Positions 26,499 to 34,404 of a DNA stretch of 64,000 bases are shown in pieces (position 1 is the stretch's first letter; every line of letters starts with the position of its first letter). The stretch spans positions 62,001 to 126,000 of the forward strand of contig NZ_JARFVC010000003.1 in NCBI RefSeq assembly GCF_029193815.1. Reading direction: 5' to 3'. The notes under the pieces were generated by a model, which had not been told where the DNA came from, did no database searches, and worked only from the letters and a program-made list of their open reading frames with translations. Made by a program: the position numbers and the translations under genes. This DNA comes from Cytobacillus sp. S13-E01. Its GTDB lineage: Bacteria; Bacillota; Bacilli; Bacillales; Bacillaceae_L.

Positions 26499-26942
26499 TT
26501 ATGGTTTTTCATTATAATATAAGGATGCAAAATCTTCAGCGGCTGTTGTAATATCGCTAATCTGATTGGGTGTATAAGCTCTTAGACTTCTTGAGGCAAC
26601 AAGGAGGATTCCGCCAATCTTTTCTTTAAAATAAACAGGAACTGCAATTGCAGAGTATAAATTTTCAGCCAGCATGATCGGATACTCTAGCCTTGTTTTC
26701 TCATAATTAGGCGTATTTTGATCAACAATAATGATTCGGCCAAAACGTAAAACTGTACCGGATAACCCCTTTCCAGACTTCCCGACCATATGTTTATAAC
26801 GCTGATTAAGATTACCAACAACATAGTTCCAGTGAATCGCATGATTTCGCTCATTAACCTGCGCAAATGCCACGAAATCACTTGAAGTACCAGTGCAAAG
26901 GGTATTTAGCTTATGTTTGATTTCAACATTCATTGTCTCCAC
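26499..26942 (-). CDS. Stand-alone GAF protein, NreA-like
   Basis: A single GAF domain of 147 residues, size and layout like the nitrate receptor NreA of staphylococci. Visible segments are WNYVVGNLNQRYKHMVGKSGKGLSG, GRIIIVDQN, and PVYFKEKIGGILLVAS. In staphylococci NreA controls the NreB kinase and NreC regulator; here a PAS kinase and NarL-type regulator follow on the same strand, but in the order GAF-regulator-kinase and with a terminator between. GTG 26942 is used as start because GGGGAG lies seven bases before it. Nitrate binding is inferred only. Confidence 0.75.
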   Translation of the reverse strand: METMNVEIKHKLNTLCTGTSSDFVAFAQVNERNHAIHWNYVVGNLNQRYKHMVGKSGKGLSGTVLRFGRIIIVDQNTPNYEKTRLEYPIMLAENLYSAIAVPVYFKEKIGGILLVASRSLRAYTPNQISDITTAAEDFASLYYNEKP

Positions 26943-27249
26943 ATTTATCTCCCCTTGATCACATAGGGTGATCTTTCTTTCTTGGGACTAACTGATTATA
27001 TTGTTTCTCATCCATTGTAATTCTTTTTGAGGAGATTGTATGTCAGGGAATTCCCCTAACTTTTAAACATAAATTAATGAATTCTTACTAAATTTCACCT
27101 ATAAACCTTAGGATTATGTAAAAATCAACGAAAAATACTCGATTATAAATAGGGGAAAACGAAAGTAAAGTTCAGCATTTCCCCTGATACCATATTTACC
27201 CCTGTAATTATATGATTAAAGCAGAAAGAAACACAGGGAGGCTAAAACA
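26943..27249. promoter_or_regulatory. Divergent control region between the GAF gene and the Fnr-like gene
   Basis: This 307-base region has no gene but several dyads. GATCAC/GTGATC at 26957-26973 is next to the GAF ribosome site. GGGAATTCCC lies near 27045. AGGGGAAA (27151-27158) faces TTTCCCCT (27178-27185). TACCCCT near 27198 matches the NarL heptamer pattern TACYYMT. The repeated AGGGGAA/TTCCCCT words may be regulator sites. A promoter was not assigned. Confidence 0.4.
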
Positions 27250-27972
27250 ATGGCTATGATCTTACAGGAAGCAAATAAAAGTATTCCTTATAATATAAAT
27301 ACACTTAAAAAAAGCATATTCAATTTCTTATCTACTGAAAATATAGATAAACTCCAAGGTATTATGAATTCAAAAAAGTTATCAGCTGGTCAACATTTGT
27401 TCTGGGAAGGTGAACAAGTTGACAAGATGTATTATATCCAGTCAGGTAGAGTTAAATTAAGAACGTCCACAGAGAGTGGTAAAGAATATCTTATCTCTAT
27501 TAAAGAAGAAGGTAGTTTATTAGGTGAGTTTGGTGGATTAAATGAGGATCTTCACTATGATTATAGAGCTGAAGTAACTGAAGAAGCAGAAGTTGGCGTT
27601 ATTGTATTAAACGATTTGAAAAAACTAATGTATCAGTTCGGAAATTTTGCGGTTGAATTTATGAGTTGGATTGGTTCAAATTATAGAGAAACGCAAACTA
27701 AATTAAATGATTTACTTTTTAATGATAAGACGGGAGCACTTGCTTCAACTCTTATTCGCTTATCTACTTCTTATGGCGTTAAATGTGCCGACGGTATTCT
27801 AATTACAATTGAACTAACCAACAAGGAGTATGGTGATTATATTGGAACATCTAGAGAAAGTGTTAACCGATTGTTAAACACATGGAAAAGAGAAGGTATT
27901 ATTGATTACATTGATCGTAAAATTGTAATCCGTAATATTGATAAACTGTATGATATTTGTGAATGTGTATAA
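27250..27972 (+). CDS. Crp/Fnr-family regulator, Fnr-like, without the full C-terminal cysteine cluster
   Basis: Cyclic-nucleotide-type sensor domain (QHLFWEGEQVDKMYYIQSGRV) and a C-terminal helix-turn-helix (NKEYGDYIGTSRESVNRLLNTW). The middle section DKTGALASTLIRLSTSYGVK and DGILITIELTN parallels Bacillus Fnr closely. B. subtilis Fnr ends in a Cys-rich tail that holds a 4Fe-4S cluster; here the chain ends in YDICECV, so only two tail Cys remain. Oxygen sensing may therefore differ. Length 240. The start has AGGGAGG nine bases before it, and a strong terminator follows. Confidence 0.85.
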   Translation: MAMILQEANKSIPYNINTLKKSIFNFLSTENIDKLQGIMNSKKLSAGQHLFWEGEQVDKMYYIQSGRVKLRTSTESGKEYLISIKEEGSLLGEFGGLNEDLHYDYRAEVTEEAEVGVIVLNDLKKLMYQFGNFAVEFMSWIGSNYRETQTKLNDLLFNDKTGALASTLIRLSTSYGVKCADGILITIELTNKEYGDYIGTSRESVNRLLNTWKREGIIDYIDRKIVIRNIDKLYDICECV

Positions 27973-27979
27973 ACTCATG

Positions 27980-28041
27980 AGCCTACCCCCACCTTTTTTG
28001 TCGGAAGCTAAACGACAAAAAAGGTTGTGTAGGCTTTTTTT
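27980..28041 (+). terminator. Terminator after the Fnr-like gene
   Basis: AGCCTAC and CTTTTTTGTCG pair with CGACAAAAAAGG and GTAGGCT as a two-part stem, followed by seven T. Confidence 0.85.
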
Positions 28042-28208
28042 ATGCGTTAGGAGAGTATGATCTTTGTGGAAAGCTTAGTCTTGCGTTCAGCCCCAGCACT
28101 TTGTTCTTAAAAATGTAACAAAGATTAATAAATGCTATAATAATAAAAAATGGACGTAAGATTGCAATGCGGTAGGGGGCAATTATTATAAAGAAGATCG
28201 TTAAACTT

Positions 28209-28556
28209 ATGTATATTGTAGTAGGCTTTATAGCCCTTGGACTAGGGGTTATTGGGATCATTTTACCTGTTGTGCCAACCACTCCGTTATTACTTTTAGC
28301 TTCGTTCTGCTTTGTAAAGGGGTCAGAACGATTTGAGATCTGGTTTAAAGGAACAACCATTTATAAGCGACATCTAGAGAGTTTTGTTAAAGAGAGGTCA
28401 ATGACGTTTAGGCAGAAGGCTACCATCTTGTTATTTGCAGATGTGATGATCGCCATTCCGTTTATACTTATCGATAGTGTACCACTTAGAATCATGTTGC
28501 TATTAATTGTGGCTTATAAATATTATTACTTTATTTATAAGATAAAAACGATTTAA
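28209..28556 (+). CDS. YbaN/DUF454 small membrane protein
   Basis: Inner membrane protein of unknown role with the DUF454 pattern GLGVIGIILPVVPTTPLLLLASFCF near the start and two further helices in the C-terminal half. The family normally begins with a sequence like MKKIL directly before the first helix. Here the codons before ATG 28209 read IIKKIVKL without a stop, and AGGGGG lies five bases before an ATT (28185) and eight before an ATA (28188). The real start may thus be a rare non-ATG codon 21-24 bases upstream. A terminator follows the gene. Confidence 0.75.
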   Translation: MYIVVGFIALGLGVIGIILPVVPTTPLLLLASFCFVKGSERFEIWFKGTTIYKRHLESFVKERSMTFRQKATILLFADVMIAIPFILIDSVPLRIMLLLIVAYKYYYFIYKIKTI

Positions 28557-28560
28557 AAAA

Positions 28561-28591
28561 ACCTTGTCACTAGTTCGATGACAAGGTTTTT
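28561..28591 (+). terminator. Terminator after the DUF454 gene
   Basis: ACCTTGTCA pairs with TGACAAGGT, with A run before and T run after, so it is bidirectional in form. Confidence 0.85.
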
Positions 28592-28626
28592 ATATAAGCT
28601 ATAGCAACCTGTAGTCAGGAAAATAG

Positions 28627-28772
28627 ATAAAAAGTAAATTCGTACCAGGTTTTGTGTCTGGCTCTGGGCGCCATCGGACCTGAGGTCATAAGCCAAGCCG
28701 TCTGGAAGGTCCTTCCAGACGGCTTGGCTTATGCTTGTCGCCGATCAGCGGGCGCGCTTTGCGCTTTTCTTA
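28627..28772 (+). repeat. Dispersed GC-rich hairpin repeat, copy 4
   Basis: Full copy. Its core is a perfect palindrome with 23-base arms (28687-28709 and 28711-28733) around one T. This is the most regular interior of any copy. Confidence 0.9.
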
Positions 28773-28935
28773 AAAGATAAGAAAGTATAAATGTTTGTAC
28801 CTAGTTTTAGTGTCTAGCTCCGGGCGCCATCGGCTCGAGGTCATAAGCCAATCCCTTCCCGAAGGCAAAGAACGCCTTCAGTCAGGGCTCGTCTTATGCT
28901 TGTCGCCGATAGGCGGGCGCCCTGCGCTTTTCTTA
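28773..28935 (+). repeat. Dispersed GC-rich hairpin repeat, copy 5
   Basis: Full copy arranged directly behind copy 4 in the same orientation. It includes the AAGATAAGAAAGTATAAA flank and ends in GCGCTTTTCTTA. Its last bases contain the stop codon of the next gene on the minus strand. Confidence 0.9.
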
Positions 28936-29373
28936 CCATAAATATGGTTTAGTAACCATAAACCAAAGCATTGCCAATAGTAGGACGATGTAAATCCATA
29001 CAGTGCGCTTTAGTTTAGCTACTAATTCTTCCTTATTCTGTCCTTCCCCAGCAAATTTTCCGAGTGTTGGAGAAAAAGCTCGAGCCAGAAAGAATAATGA
29101 GAGGAACATGACCAAAAGTGTCATGACAATCCAAGGGGTCGTCCATGTCCATGGTCCGAGAACAACTAGCAGGATCCCTGAACCAACTAGTACATGGCCT
29201 GAATGCTTTGAGAGCCGGACAACAAATCGAAACGTGTCCAAATAAGCATTTGTTACTTCTACGTTTGCCATTCTAAGTTTTTTAATAAGTGGCAAGAGTA
29301 TAAAGAATGGACCAATGGATACGATAGCGCTAACAACATGTATGTAGATTAGTAAACGATACCAAACATCCAT
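28933..29373 (-). CDS. DUF2269 family membrane protein
   Basis: Membrane protein of 146 residues with four predicted helices, beginning MDVWYRLLIYIHVVSAIVSI and with the FRFVVRLSKHSGHVLVGSGI segment. Histidines in helices 1 and 3 recall cofactor ligands, but no function is known. It starts ten bases behind the ASCH gene and has a weak ribosome site, so coupling is likely. Its stop codon TAA is the terminal TAAGAAAAGCGC of repeat copy 5 read on the minus strand. Confidence 0.8.
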   Translation of the reverse strand: MDVWYRLLIYIHVVSAIVSIGPFFILLPLIKKLRMANVEVTNAYLDTFRFVVRLSKHSGHVLVGSGILLVVLGPWTWTTPWIVMTLLVMFLSLFFLARAFSPTLGKFAGEGQNKEELVAKLKRTVWIYIVLLLAMLWFMVTKPYLW

Positions 29374-29383
29374 GTTTTACATA

Positions 29384-29734
29384 CTACTCGTTAACTGGAC
29401 TGAACTCATGCACCCATACTCTCATTTGGGGAAGCCATGGCATACCTGGATGGTAGGCTAAAATAGATTGTTTATAGTCTTCCACTGATTCAAACCCTTC
29501 TTGATGGGCATGCTCATCCGTTAATTCACCTAAAGACTGAGAGTACACACGGTCCACTCTAAATTTTTTATCTTCTAAAACCATGATTTCTCCAACATCA
29601 GCATATCTGCCATTACGACGAGTTGCGGTCTTCTTACCCTCAAGTACCATTTTCACATCGTCAGCCATAGTAACAAGGCGATCAATTTCACATGTTTTCG
29701 GTGGTAGTGCATTATGTTCTTCGTGGTTAGTCAT
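29384..29734 (-). CDS. ASCH-domain protein
   Basis: A small protein (116 residues) with the ASCH fold, a PUA-like beta-barrel thought to bind RNA or nucleosides. The family signature GKKTATRRNGRYADVGE occurs near residue 35, then VDRVYSQSLGELTDEHAHQEGF. The ATG 29734 lies nine bases behind AGGGAG; the in-frame TTG 29740 is too close. It leads an operon with the DUF2269 gene. Confidence 0.8.
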   Translation of the reverse strand: MTNHEEHNALPPKTCEIDRLVTMADDVKMVLEGKKTATRRNGRYADVGEIMVLEDKKFRVDRVYSQSLGELTDEHAHQEGFESVEDYKQSILAYHPGMPWLPQMRVWVHEFSPVNE

Positions 29735-29854
29735 ATTCAATTTCTCCCTTCAAATCTTTTCTCCTACATAATGTACCACATTTTGGGGTGTCTGACACCT
29801 TACTAGGAAGTCATATGATAAAATGGAAGTCAAAATGTAACCAAGGAGAAAAAT

Positions 29855-30292
29855 ATGAATTTGAAACTTGATCATATCGGTATAGCAGTACGCAACTTAG
29901 AAGACAGTATAGAATTTTACATTAATATAGTAGGTGGCAAACTAATTGATCGCTACCAAAGCGATGCAGAAGGTGTAGAGAGTGAAGTTGCTATTCTAGA
30001 AGTAAATGGAGACCGAATTGAATTACTAGCACCAACGAATAATACAACCTCACCCATTGCGCGGTTTATCAAGCAAAAAGGAAAAGGGGTCCATCATATC
30101 GCCTATCAAGTTGATAATCTAGATGAGGCTCTAGCAGATCTCAAACAAAAAGGAATTCGTACATTGGAAAATACTCTTCGTATCAATAAGCATGGAAGAA
30201 GATTAATTTATTTGAATCCAGCAGATACTGAAGGAACGATTATTGAGTATTGTGATTATCCTGAAATAAGCAACATAAATAGTGAAGATTGA
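29855..30292 (+). CDS. VOC-family protein, methylmalonyl-CoA epimerase-like
   Basis: Glyoxalase/bleomycin-type fold of 145 residues. Metal-ligand positions are visible as KLDHIGIAV (His near 7), GVHHIAYQV (His near 79) and the C-terminal Glu in GTIIEYCD. The sequence follows methylmalonyl-CoA epimerase, which converts S to R methylmalonyl-CoA. No mutase genes lie nearby, so a different lyase or isomerase is possible. The ribosome site is AAGGAG. The gene stands alone, and the following 130 bases to the next gene are plain. Confidence 0.75.
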   Translation: MNLKLDHIGIAVRNLEDSIEFYINIVGGKLIDRYQSDAEGVESEVAILEVNGDRIELLAPTNNTTSPIARFIKQKGKGVHHIAYQVDNLDEALADLKQKGIRTLENTLRINKHGRRLIYLNPADTEGTIIEYCDYPEISNINSED

Positions 30293-30429
30293 AAATTTAA
30301 AACAAGTAGTAAATGAGTTACTGAACATCAAGAAAAGTCTTTCTCTACCAAATTCTTCTTAAGAAGGAAACAAGGTTTTTTAGAAGAACGGTTAACTAAG
30401 GATTTAGTAGAGATGTACAGTAACATTCA

Positions 30430-30870
30430 TCATCTAAAAAACTCAAAGCCTAGTTCTGTTGCTATACCGAAGATAAGTGTCCATACTGCTATACTAATTG
30501 TCAGCCAAAGTATAGCCCACTTTTTTTCAGCTCCTAAAGACATTCCGATAAATGCGGCAATATGGGTTCCAATTAAAATCGGTCCTAGAAGAGCGAGTCC
30601 GGGTAGACCATACCTGTTCCAAATCTTTTTGGCACGTTCACTTCGCTTAGAGGGTGCTTTCCCCTTTTTTTCTTGACGTTTAAGAATCCACTGTCTTACT
30701 TTTTCAAACCCAATAATAACTGGTAGAACGGTAGCCATATTCCCAATAAATGCTAGTAACATAACCCAAAATGGTGATAATCCTCTTATGATGCCTAAAG
30801 GAATCACTAATGCAATTTCAAGCCAAGGAATCGCAGCACCCAAAAAGACTAATGCATATTCATAAATCAA
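30430..30870 (-). CDS. Small multidrug export family protein (COG2426)
   Basis: Membrane protein of about 146 residues with four to five helices. It begins LIYEYALVFLGAAIPWLEIALVIP and has the family loop around RYGLPGLALLGPILIGTH. The family is annotated as putative small multidrug export, but transport is not proven. I set the start at TTG 30870, seven bases behind AAGGAGG; longer frames run through that site. Confidence 0.8.
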   Translation of the reverse strand: MIYEYALVFLGAAIPWLEIALVIPLGIIRGLSPFWVMLLAFIGNMATVLPVIIGFEKVRQWILKRQEKKGKAPSKRSERAKKIWNRYGLPGLALLGPILIGTHIAAFIGMSLGAEKKWAILWLTISIAVWTLIFGIATELGFEFFR

Positions 30871-31027
30871 TAAGATTCCTCCTTGATGAGCTTTCGAATC
30901 ATTATAATGTAAACTAAGCATAAGATTGTGTCAATTATGTTCAACAAAATTTCAATTAAATGTGGTGTAGGTGTCTGAAATAACACAAACTTCCGATTTA
31001 GTTTGATAAACCCATAAATCAATTGAA

Positions 31028-31056
31028 TAGGCACCACAGAAAAAATGTGGTGCCTA
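31028..31056. terminator. Perfect hairpin beside the IS605-like relic
   Basis: TAGGCACCACA pairs with TGTGGTGCCTA around GAAAAAA. It may end the transcript that comes from the M20 peptidase gene through the relic. The region 30871-31027 shows no supported gene. Confidence 0.65.
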
Positions 31057-31064
31057 AAACGTTT

Positions 31065-31233
31065 TATTTTATTGTTCATCAAGGTGAGCCAGTAAACCCC
31101 CACCTCAAAACTTAGGGAATTCGAAGATGGTTTAGGTGGGGGATCACCTGTCCCTAAAGGTCGGACGAAGCACTAGATGTGCAAGTAAAGAGTAGCGCAT
31201 AAGATGTGCGCGTTCCTAACGTTATAAGTTCAA
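31065..31233 (+). mobile_element. IS200/IS605-like relic A: left-end hairpin joined to a guide-RNA-like right end
   Basis: The left part CAGTAAACCCCCACCT (31091-31105) pairs with AGGTGGGGG (31134-31142). The right part, from about 31176 to 31233, ends GCGTTCCTAACGTTATAAGTTCAA and matches relic B near 60540. Right ends of IS605-type elements ending in TTCAA(C) encode the scaffold of the TnpB guide RNA, and the next bases act as guide. No tnpA or tnpB remains. The family call is from memory and form, not from a search. Confidence 0.5.
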
Positions 31234-31290
31234 TTAACAATCAGTGGGGGATGAAGAACCCCACTAACCCCGACTGATTGAAGTGTCATT

Positions 31291-32949
31291 TTACGAAAGT
31301 AATCGTTTTGTAACGTTCCTAATTAGCTTAGGCAACACCTGAAAGCTATAAGGTTTATACACGCGCTCGGTCCGTTTATGGCCGTCCTTACCATATACAC
31401 CAAAATTAAGACATGGAATGTTTAGTTCCTTCATTGTCTCTAAAGGCATTGGGAATAACTGATTCATCGCTGGAAAATTGTTTTTTAATGTATGCATATC
31501 CTCTTCTGAACCGTTAAATGAAAGAAAGCTGCCGTCAGATAGATAGGGGAAGTATTTTTTTAACACAAATGTTTCTTTCCCTTTGTATATTTCGTTTTCA
31601 AGTGTCTCCTTAACCTTGCGTAAGATGACCGCTCCTTTTTGACTATTTTCCTTTAAAAAATTAGCTGGTAGGAAGGGAGGAGCATAAAATAATATAACCC
31701 GGGGTTTTTTAGTAGGATCTAAGTTTTGTAATGCTTCAACTATTTGAAAAGCAAGCATCCTGTCATCGATATCTTCCCGTTTCGAATCACTTAAAATGGA
31801 TTGAATAACTTTTTGTGGTGCTAATCCTAACTTCTCCAAGTAGTCTATAAAATCTTCAAGACGTATGACCTCTAACTTCCAATCAAAGTCTCGACTAGGT
31901 AACCCAGTTGTACGAGAAAATTGTTGATAAGTCTTTCTTTGTCTATCCTCTATATCTTTACAGGTTTCTTTTGTAATCGCTATTAATTCATCTAGAATTT
32001 GTTTGGGTGATTTTTCATATACAAAATAGTTAAAATACAGCTTACAGCTTAAAATTGTTTGTACGTCATAGTTCTTTTTATCATCTCTTAAATGCAAACA
32101 ACTAGGTGGGAGAATCACTTCCCCTTCTAATTGTTCTGTTAAATCGAGGTTTTGTGTAATTTTAACATTTAAAGCCGATGCAATAAGGGTTGGATCAATC
32201 GCCGTTAAACTTTCACCTACATGGGCTTCTCTTCCGAAAATATAAAAGCAGGGTAATAATTTTCCTGCAACACCTGTATAGATGTACCTATTATGATCAT
32301 CTTCAAAGAATGGTGAGATGAAATCATCATTAATAGCTGCCACATAATCTAATGAAAGCTCCTCTTGCAGGCGCTTTAACTCATGTAATGCGCTTCTAAG
32401 CCCTGAATGCTGACTTTCTTCATCTGGATTGAACATGACTAATAAATTTCCGTCTAATTCCTCAAGATGTTCAGAAAAATAAAGAAGATTCACAAGGTGG
32501 ACAGCAATTCCACTTTGCATATCAAGCGCTCCTCTACCAAATAACCAGTCATTTGAGAGTGCATCAGCCTGTACGTCCTTGTCAGCTGCATAGGTTGAAA
32601 AGAACTGTTGTAAAGCATCCGAGTCATGGGAAATCGATTGTAATGCACCAAAATCGTCTGTACCAACTGTATCTAAATGAGCATGATAGACGATTGTCTT
32701 TTTTGAACCAGTTTTTCCTTTAACAAATGCAAAGACATTCTTTCGTCCTGCAACATCATTAGCTATGCTAGTTGTCCAAGCATATTCTTGATTTTGTTGA
32801 AAATATGGAAAGGATTTAATGACCTTTATTAGATAGTCTGCTTTGTCACTTTCACCAATTGTATTGTTGTAGCTTTTCATTTTAACTAGCTCACGGGTTA
32901 AAAACTCAACTTGTTGCTCCATTTCTAAAGAACGAAAGTCTGAAAACAT
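31291..32949 (-). CDS. M20-family peptidase, RocB-like
   Basis: Zinc aminoacylase/peptidase of 552 residues. It has the metal site YHAHLDTVG (His-x-Asp), the bridging Asp in GRGALDMQSG, and the catalytic Glu pair in DEESQHSG. The long form resembles RocB, the arginine-utilisation protein of B. subtilis, and unlike short M20 enzymes it has a large C-terminal part with YSFQVLPKLIR. The start ATG follows AGGAGAAGCGCT. There is no roc cluster nearby, so the arginine role is only by resemblance. Confidence 0.82.
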   Translation of the reverse strand: MFSDFRSLEMEQQVEFLTRELVKMKSYNNTIGESDKADYLIKVIKSFPYFQQNQEYAWTTSIANDVAGRKNVFAFVKGKTGSKKTIVYHAHLDTVGTDDFGALQSISHDSDALQQFFSTYAADKDVQADALSNDWLFGRGALDMQSGIAVHLVNLLYFSEHLEELDGNLLVMFNPDEESQHSGLRSALHELKRLQEELSLDYVAAINDDFISPFFEDDHNRYIYTGVAGKLLPCFYIFGREAHVGESLTAIDPTLIASALNVKITQNLDLTEQLEGEVILPPSCLHLRDDKKNYDVQTILSCKLYFNYFVYEKSPKQILDELIAITKETCKDIEDRQRKTYQQFSRTTGLPSRDFDWKLEVIRLEDFIDYLEKLGLAPQKVIQSILSDSKREDIDDRMLAFQIVEALQNLDPTKKPRVILFYAPPFLPANFLKENSQKGAVILRKVKETLENEIYKGKETFVLKKYFPYLSDGSFLSFNGSEEDMHTLKNNFPAMNQLFPMPLETMKELNIPCLNFGVYGKDGHKRTERVYKPYSFQVLPKLIRNVTKRLLS

Positions 32950-33156
32950 AGCGCTTCTCCTCGTATTTAAAATTTCTTCCTTCAGTATAAGGAAAATTCA
33001 AGGGAATTAGCAAGGCAAAAAATATATATTTATTTTCGGGAAGTAATGGGTACGAGCAAGACAATAAACCGTTAATCATTTTATTTCTGTTTTTTCGTTT
33101 TAGCACTTATACTAGGGGAGTGATTAATGAACATAGTAACAAGGAGATGTATTTAA

Positions 33157-33399
33157 ATGAGCAAACCAGTCATTGTTTATTCAACAAAGGATTGTATAGA
33201 GTGTAACATTGTAAAACAAATGCTTACAGAAGAAGGAGTTACCTTTGAGGTAAGAGATGTCATGACTAGCCGTGAATATCAAGAAGAAGTAGAAAAGTTT
33301 GGTTTTCTTGGAGTTCCTGTAACTGTGGTAGAAGATCAAGCTGTGAAGGGCTTTGATCATACTGAATTAAAAAGATTAATTGAATTAGCAAAGCAATGA
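33157..33399 (+). CDS. NrdH/glutaredoxin-like redox protein
   Basis: Small cytoplasmic thioredoxin-fold protein of 80 residues. The redox motif CIEC is at 13-16 in YSTKDCIECNIVKQML, and the cis-Pro region GVPVTVVEDQAVKGFD is present. It resembles NrdH-redoxin and YruB-type glutaredoxins that take electrons from thioredoxin reductase. The ribosome site AAGGAG is well spaced. It is monocistronic with its own terminator. Confidence 0.88.
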   Translation: MSKPVIVYSTKDCIECNIVKQMLTEEGVTFEVRDVMTSREYQEEVEKFGFLGVPVTVVEDQAVKGFDHTELKRLIELAKQ

Positions 33400-33411
33400 C
33401 GATAAAGCTTG

Positions 33412-33445
33412 AAGCCGTGACCTATTAGTCGCGGCTTTGCCTTTA
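33412..33445 (+). terminator. Terminator after the glutaredoxin gene
   Basis: AAGCCGTGAC pairs with GTCGCGGCTT (one G-U pair) and is followed by a partly T-rich stretch. Confidence 0.75.
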
Positions 33446-33744
33446 TATTCGGTTAATACAGATTTATACGGATTTATAGTAAAGTGCCATTGTACTCTCA
33501 ATCAGTAACAAGTCTAGTTTAGATTTTTTACCATTGGAAAAAATGAAATGTAGTTCATTAAAAATACGCCTTAAGACTTAGAATGTTTTACGTTTCACGG
33601 TCTATTGAGGGACATGCATGAATGGTTTATCGTTAGATTTAGAAAATAATCTTCAAATTCATACATTTTTCATCAAGAATTGAAACCATAGATGAGGTCT
33701 AATCGTATGAATATAAAAGAGTTTAAGTCAGGAGACGATTTACG
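33446..33744. other. Non-coding region before xpaC
   Basis: About 300 AT-rich bases without a plausible gene or strong dyad. It should hold the xpaC promoter, but none was clear enough to name. Confidence 0.4.
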
Positions 33745-34404
33745 ATGAACTCAGTTTTAGCTGTTATAGGTAAAATGTTAATTACAATTCCTTCTACTAT
33801 TACCATTTGGTTAGTTAGCTTTTTTGCTTTCGAACATTCTTTTTTCGCCTCTTCAGTTATTTCATTAACAGGAGGACTCTTAGTATTTGGTATAATGTCC
33901 GTTTTTTTGAAAAGACGGTTGTTGAAAAGACATCGATTAAGTAGAAAAGAATTTCATTATATTATGAATAACCTGGATGAAGCAAAACGAAAAATTTATC
34001 GTTTGAATAGAGCGCTTGTTTCAATAAAACATTTACCATCATTGAAACAAAGACTTGAGCTTATTCGTATTACGAGAAAAATATATAGCATGTCAAAAAA
34101 AGAGCCAAAACGGTTTTACAAGGCTGAACGATTTTATTATTCACACTTAGATTCAGCAGTTGAACTTGCAGAAAAATATGTATTCCTATCCTCCCAGCCT
34201 AAAAAGAACCGAGAACTCGACATGTCTCTTTATGAAACGCGCCGAACGTTAGAAGAGCTTACCCACTCAATTGAAAATGATTTATATCAGTTTCTATCTG
34301 ATGACATTGACCAATTGAATTATGAAATCGATGTTGCCAAGCACTCAATAAAAACAATAAAGGATTCATCAAAAATTAGTGATGAAAGCAGGCGATTAAA
34401 ATGA
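33745..34404 (+). CDS. xpaC: XpaC-like membrane protein
   Basis: A 219-residue protein with two N-terminal membrane helices (to about residue 55) and a basic, helical cytoplasmic part with two or three coiled-coil-like stretches. It matches XpaC of Bacillus, named for hydrolysis of an indolyl phosphate; the true function is unknown. Its stop overlaps the start of the TelA gene by four bases (ATGA), the arrangement of the Bacillus xpaC-yaaN pair, so the products probably work together at the membrane. Confidence 0.82.
   Translation: MNSVLAVIGKMLITIPSTITIWLVSFFAFEHSFFASSVISLTGGLLVFGIMSVFLKRRLLKRHRLSRKEFHYIMNNLDEAKRKIYRLNRALVSIKHLPSLKQRLELIRITRKIYSMSKKEPKRFYKAERFYYSHLDSAVELAEKYVFLSSQPKKNRELDMSLYETRRTLEELTHSIENDLYQFLSDDIDQLNYEIDVAKHSIKTIKDSSKISDESRRLK

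Noticed and set aside
30867-31103. A 78-codon minus-strand frame before the small export gene
   Set aside because: It runs through the IS605-like left end and a hairpin, has no ribosome site, and overlaps the start region of the next gene.
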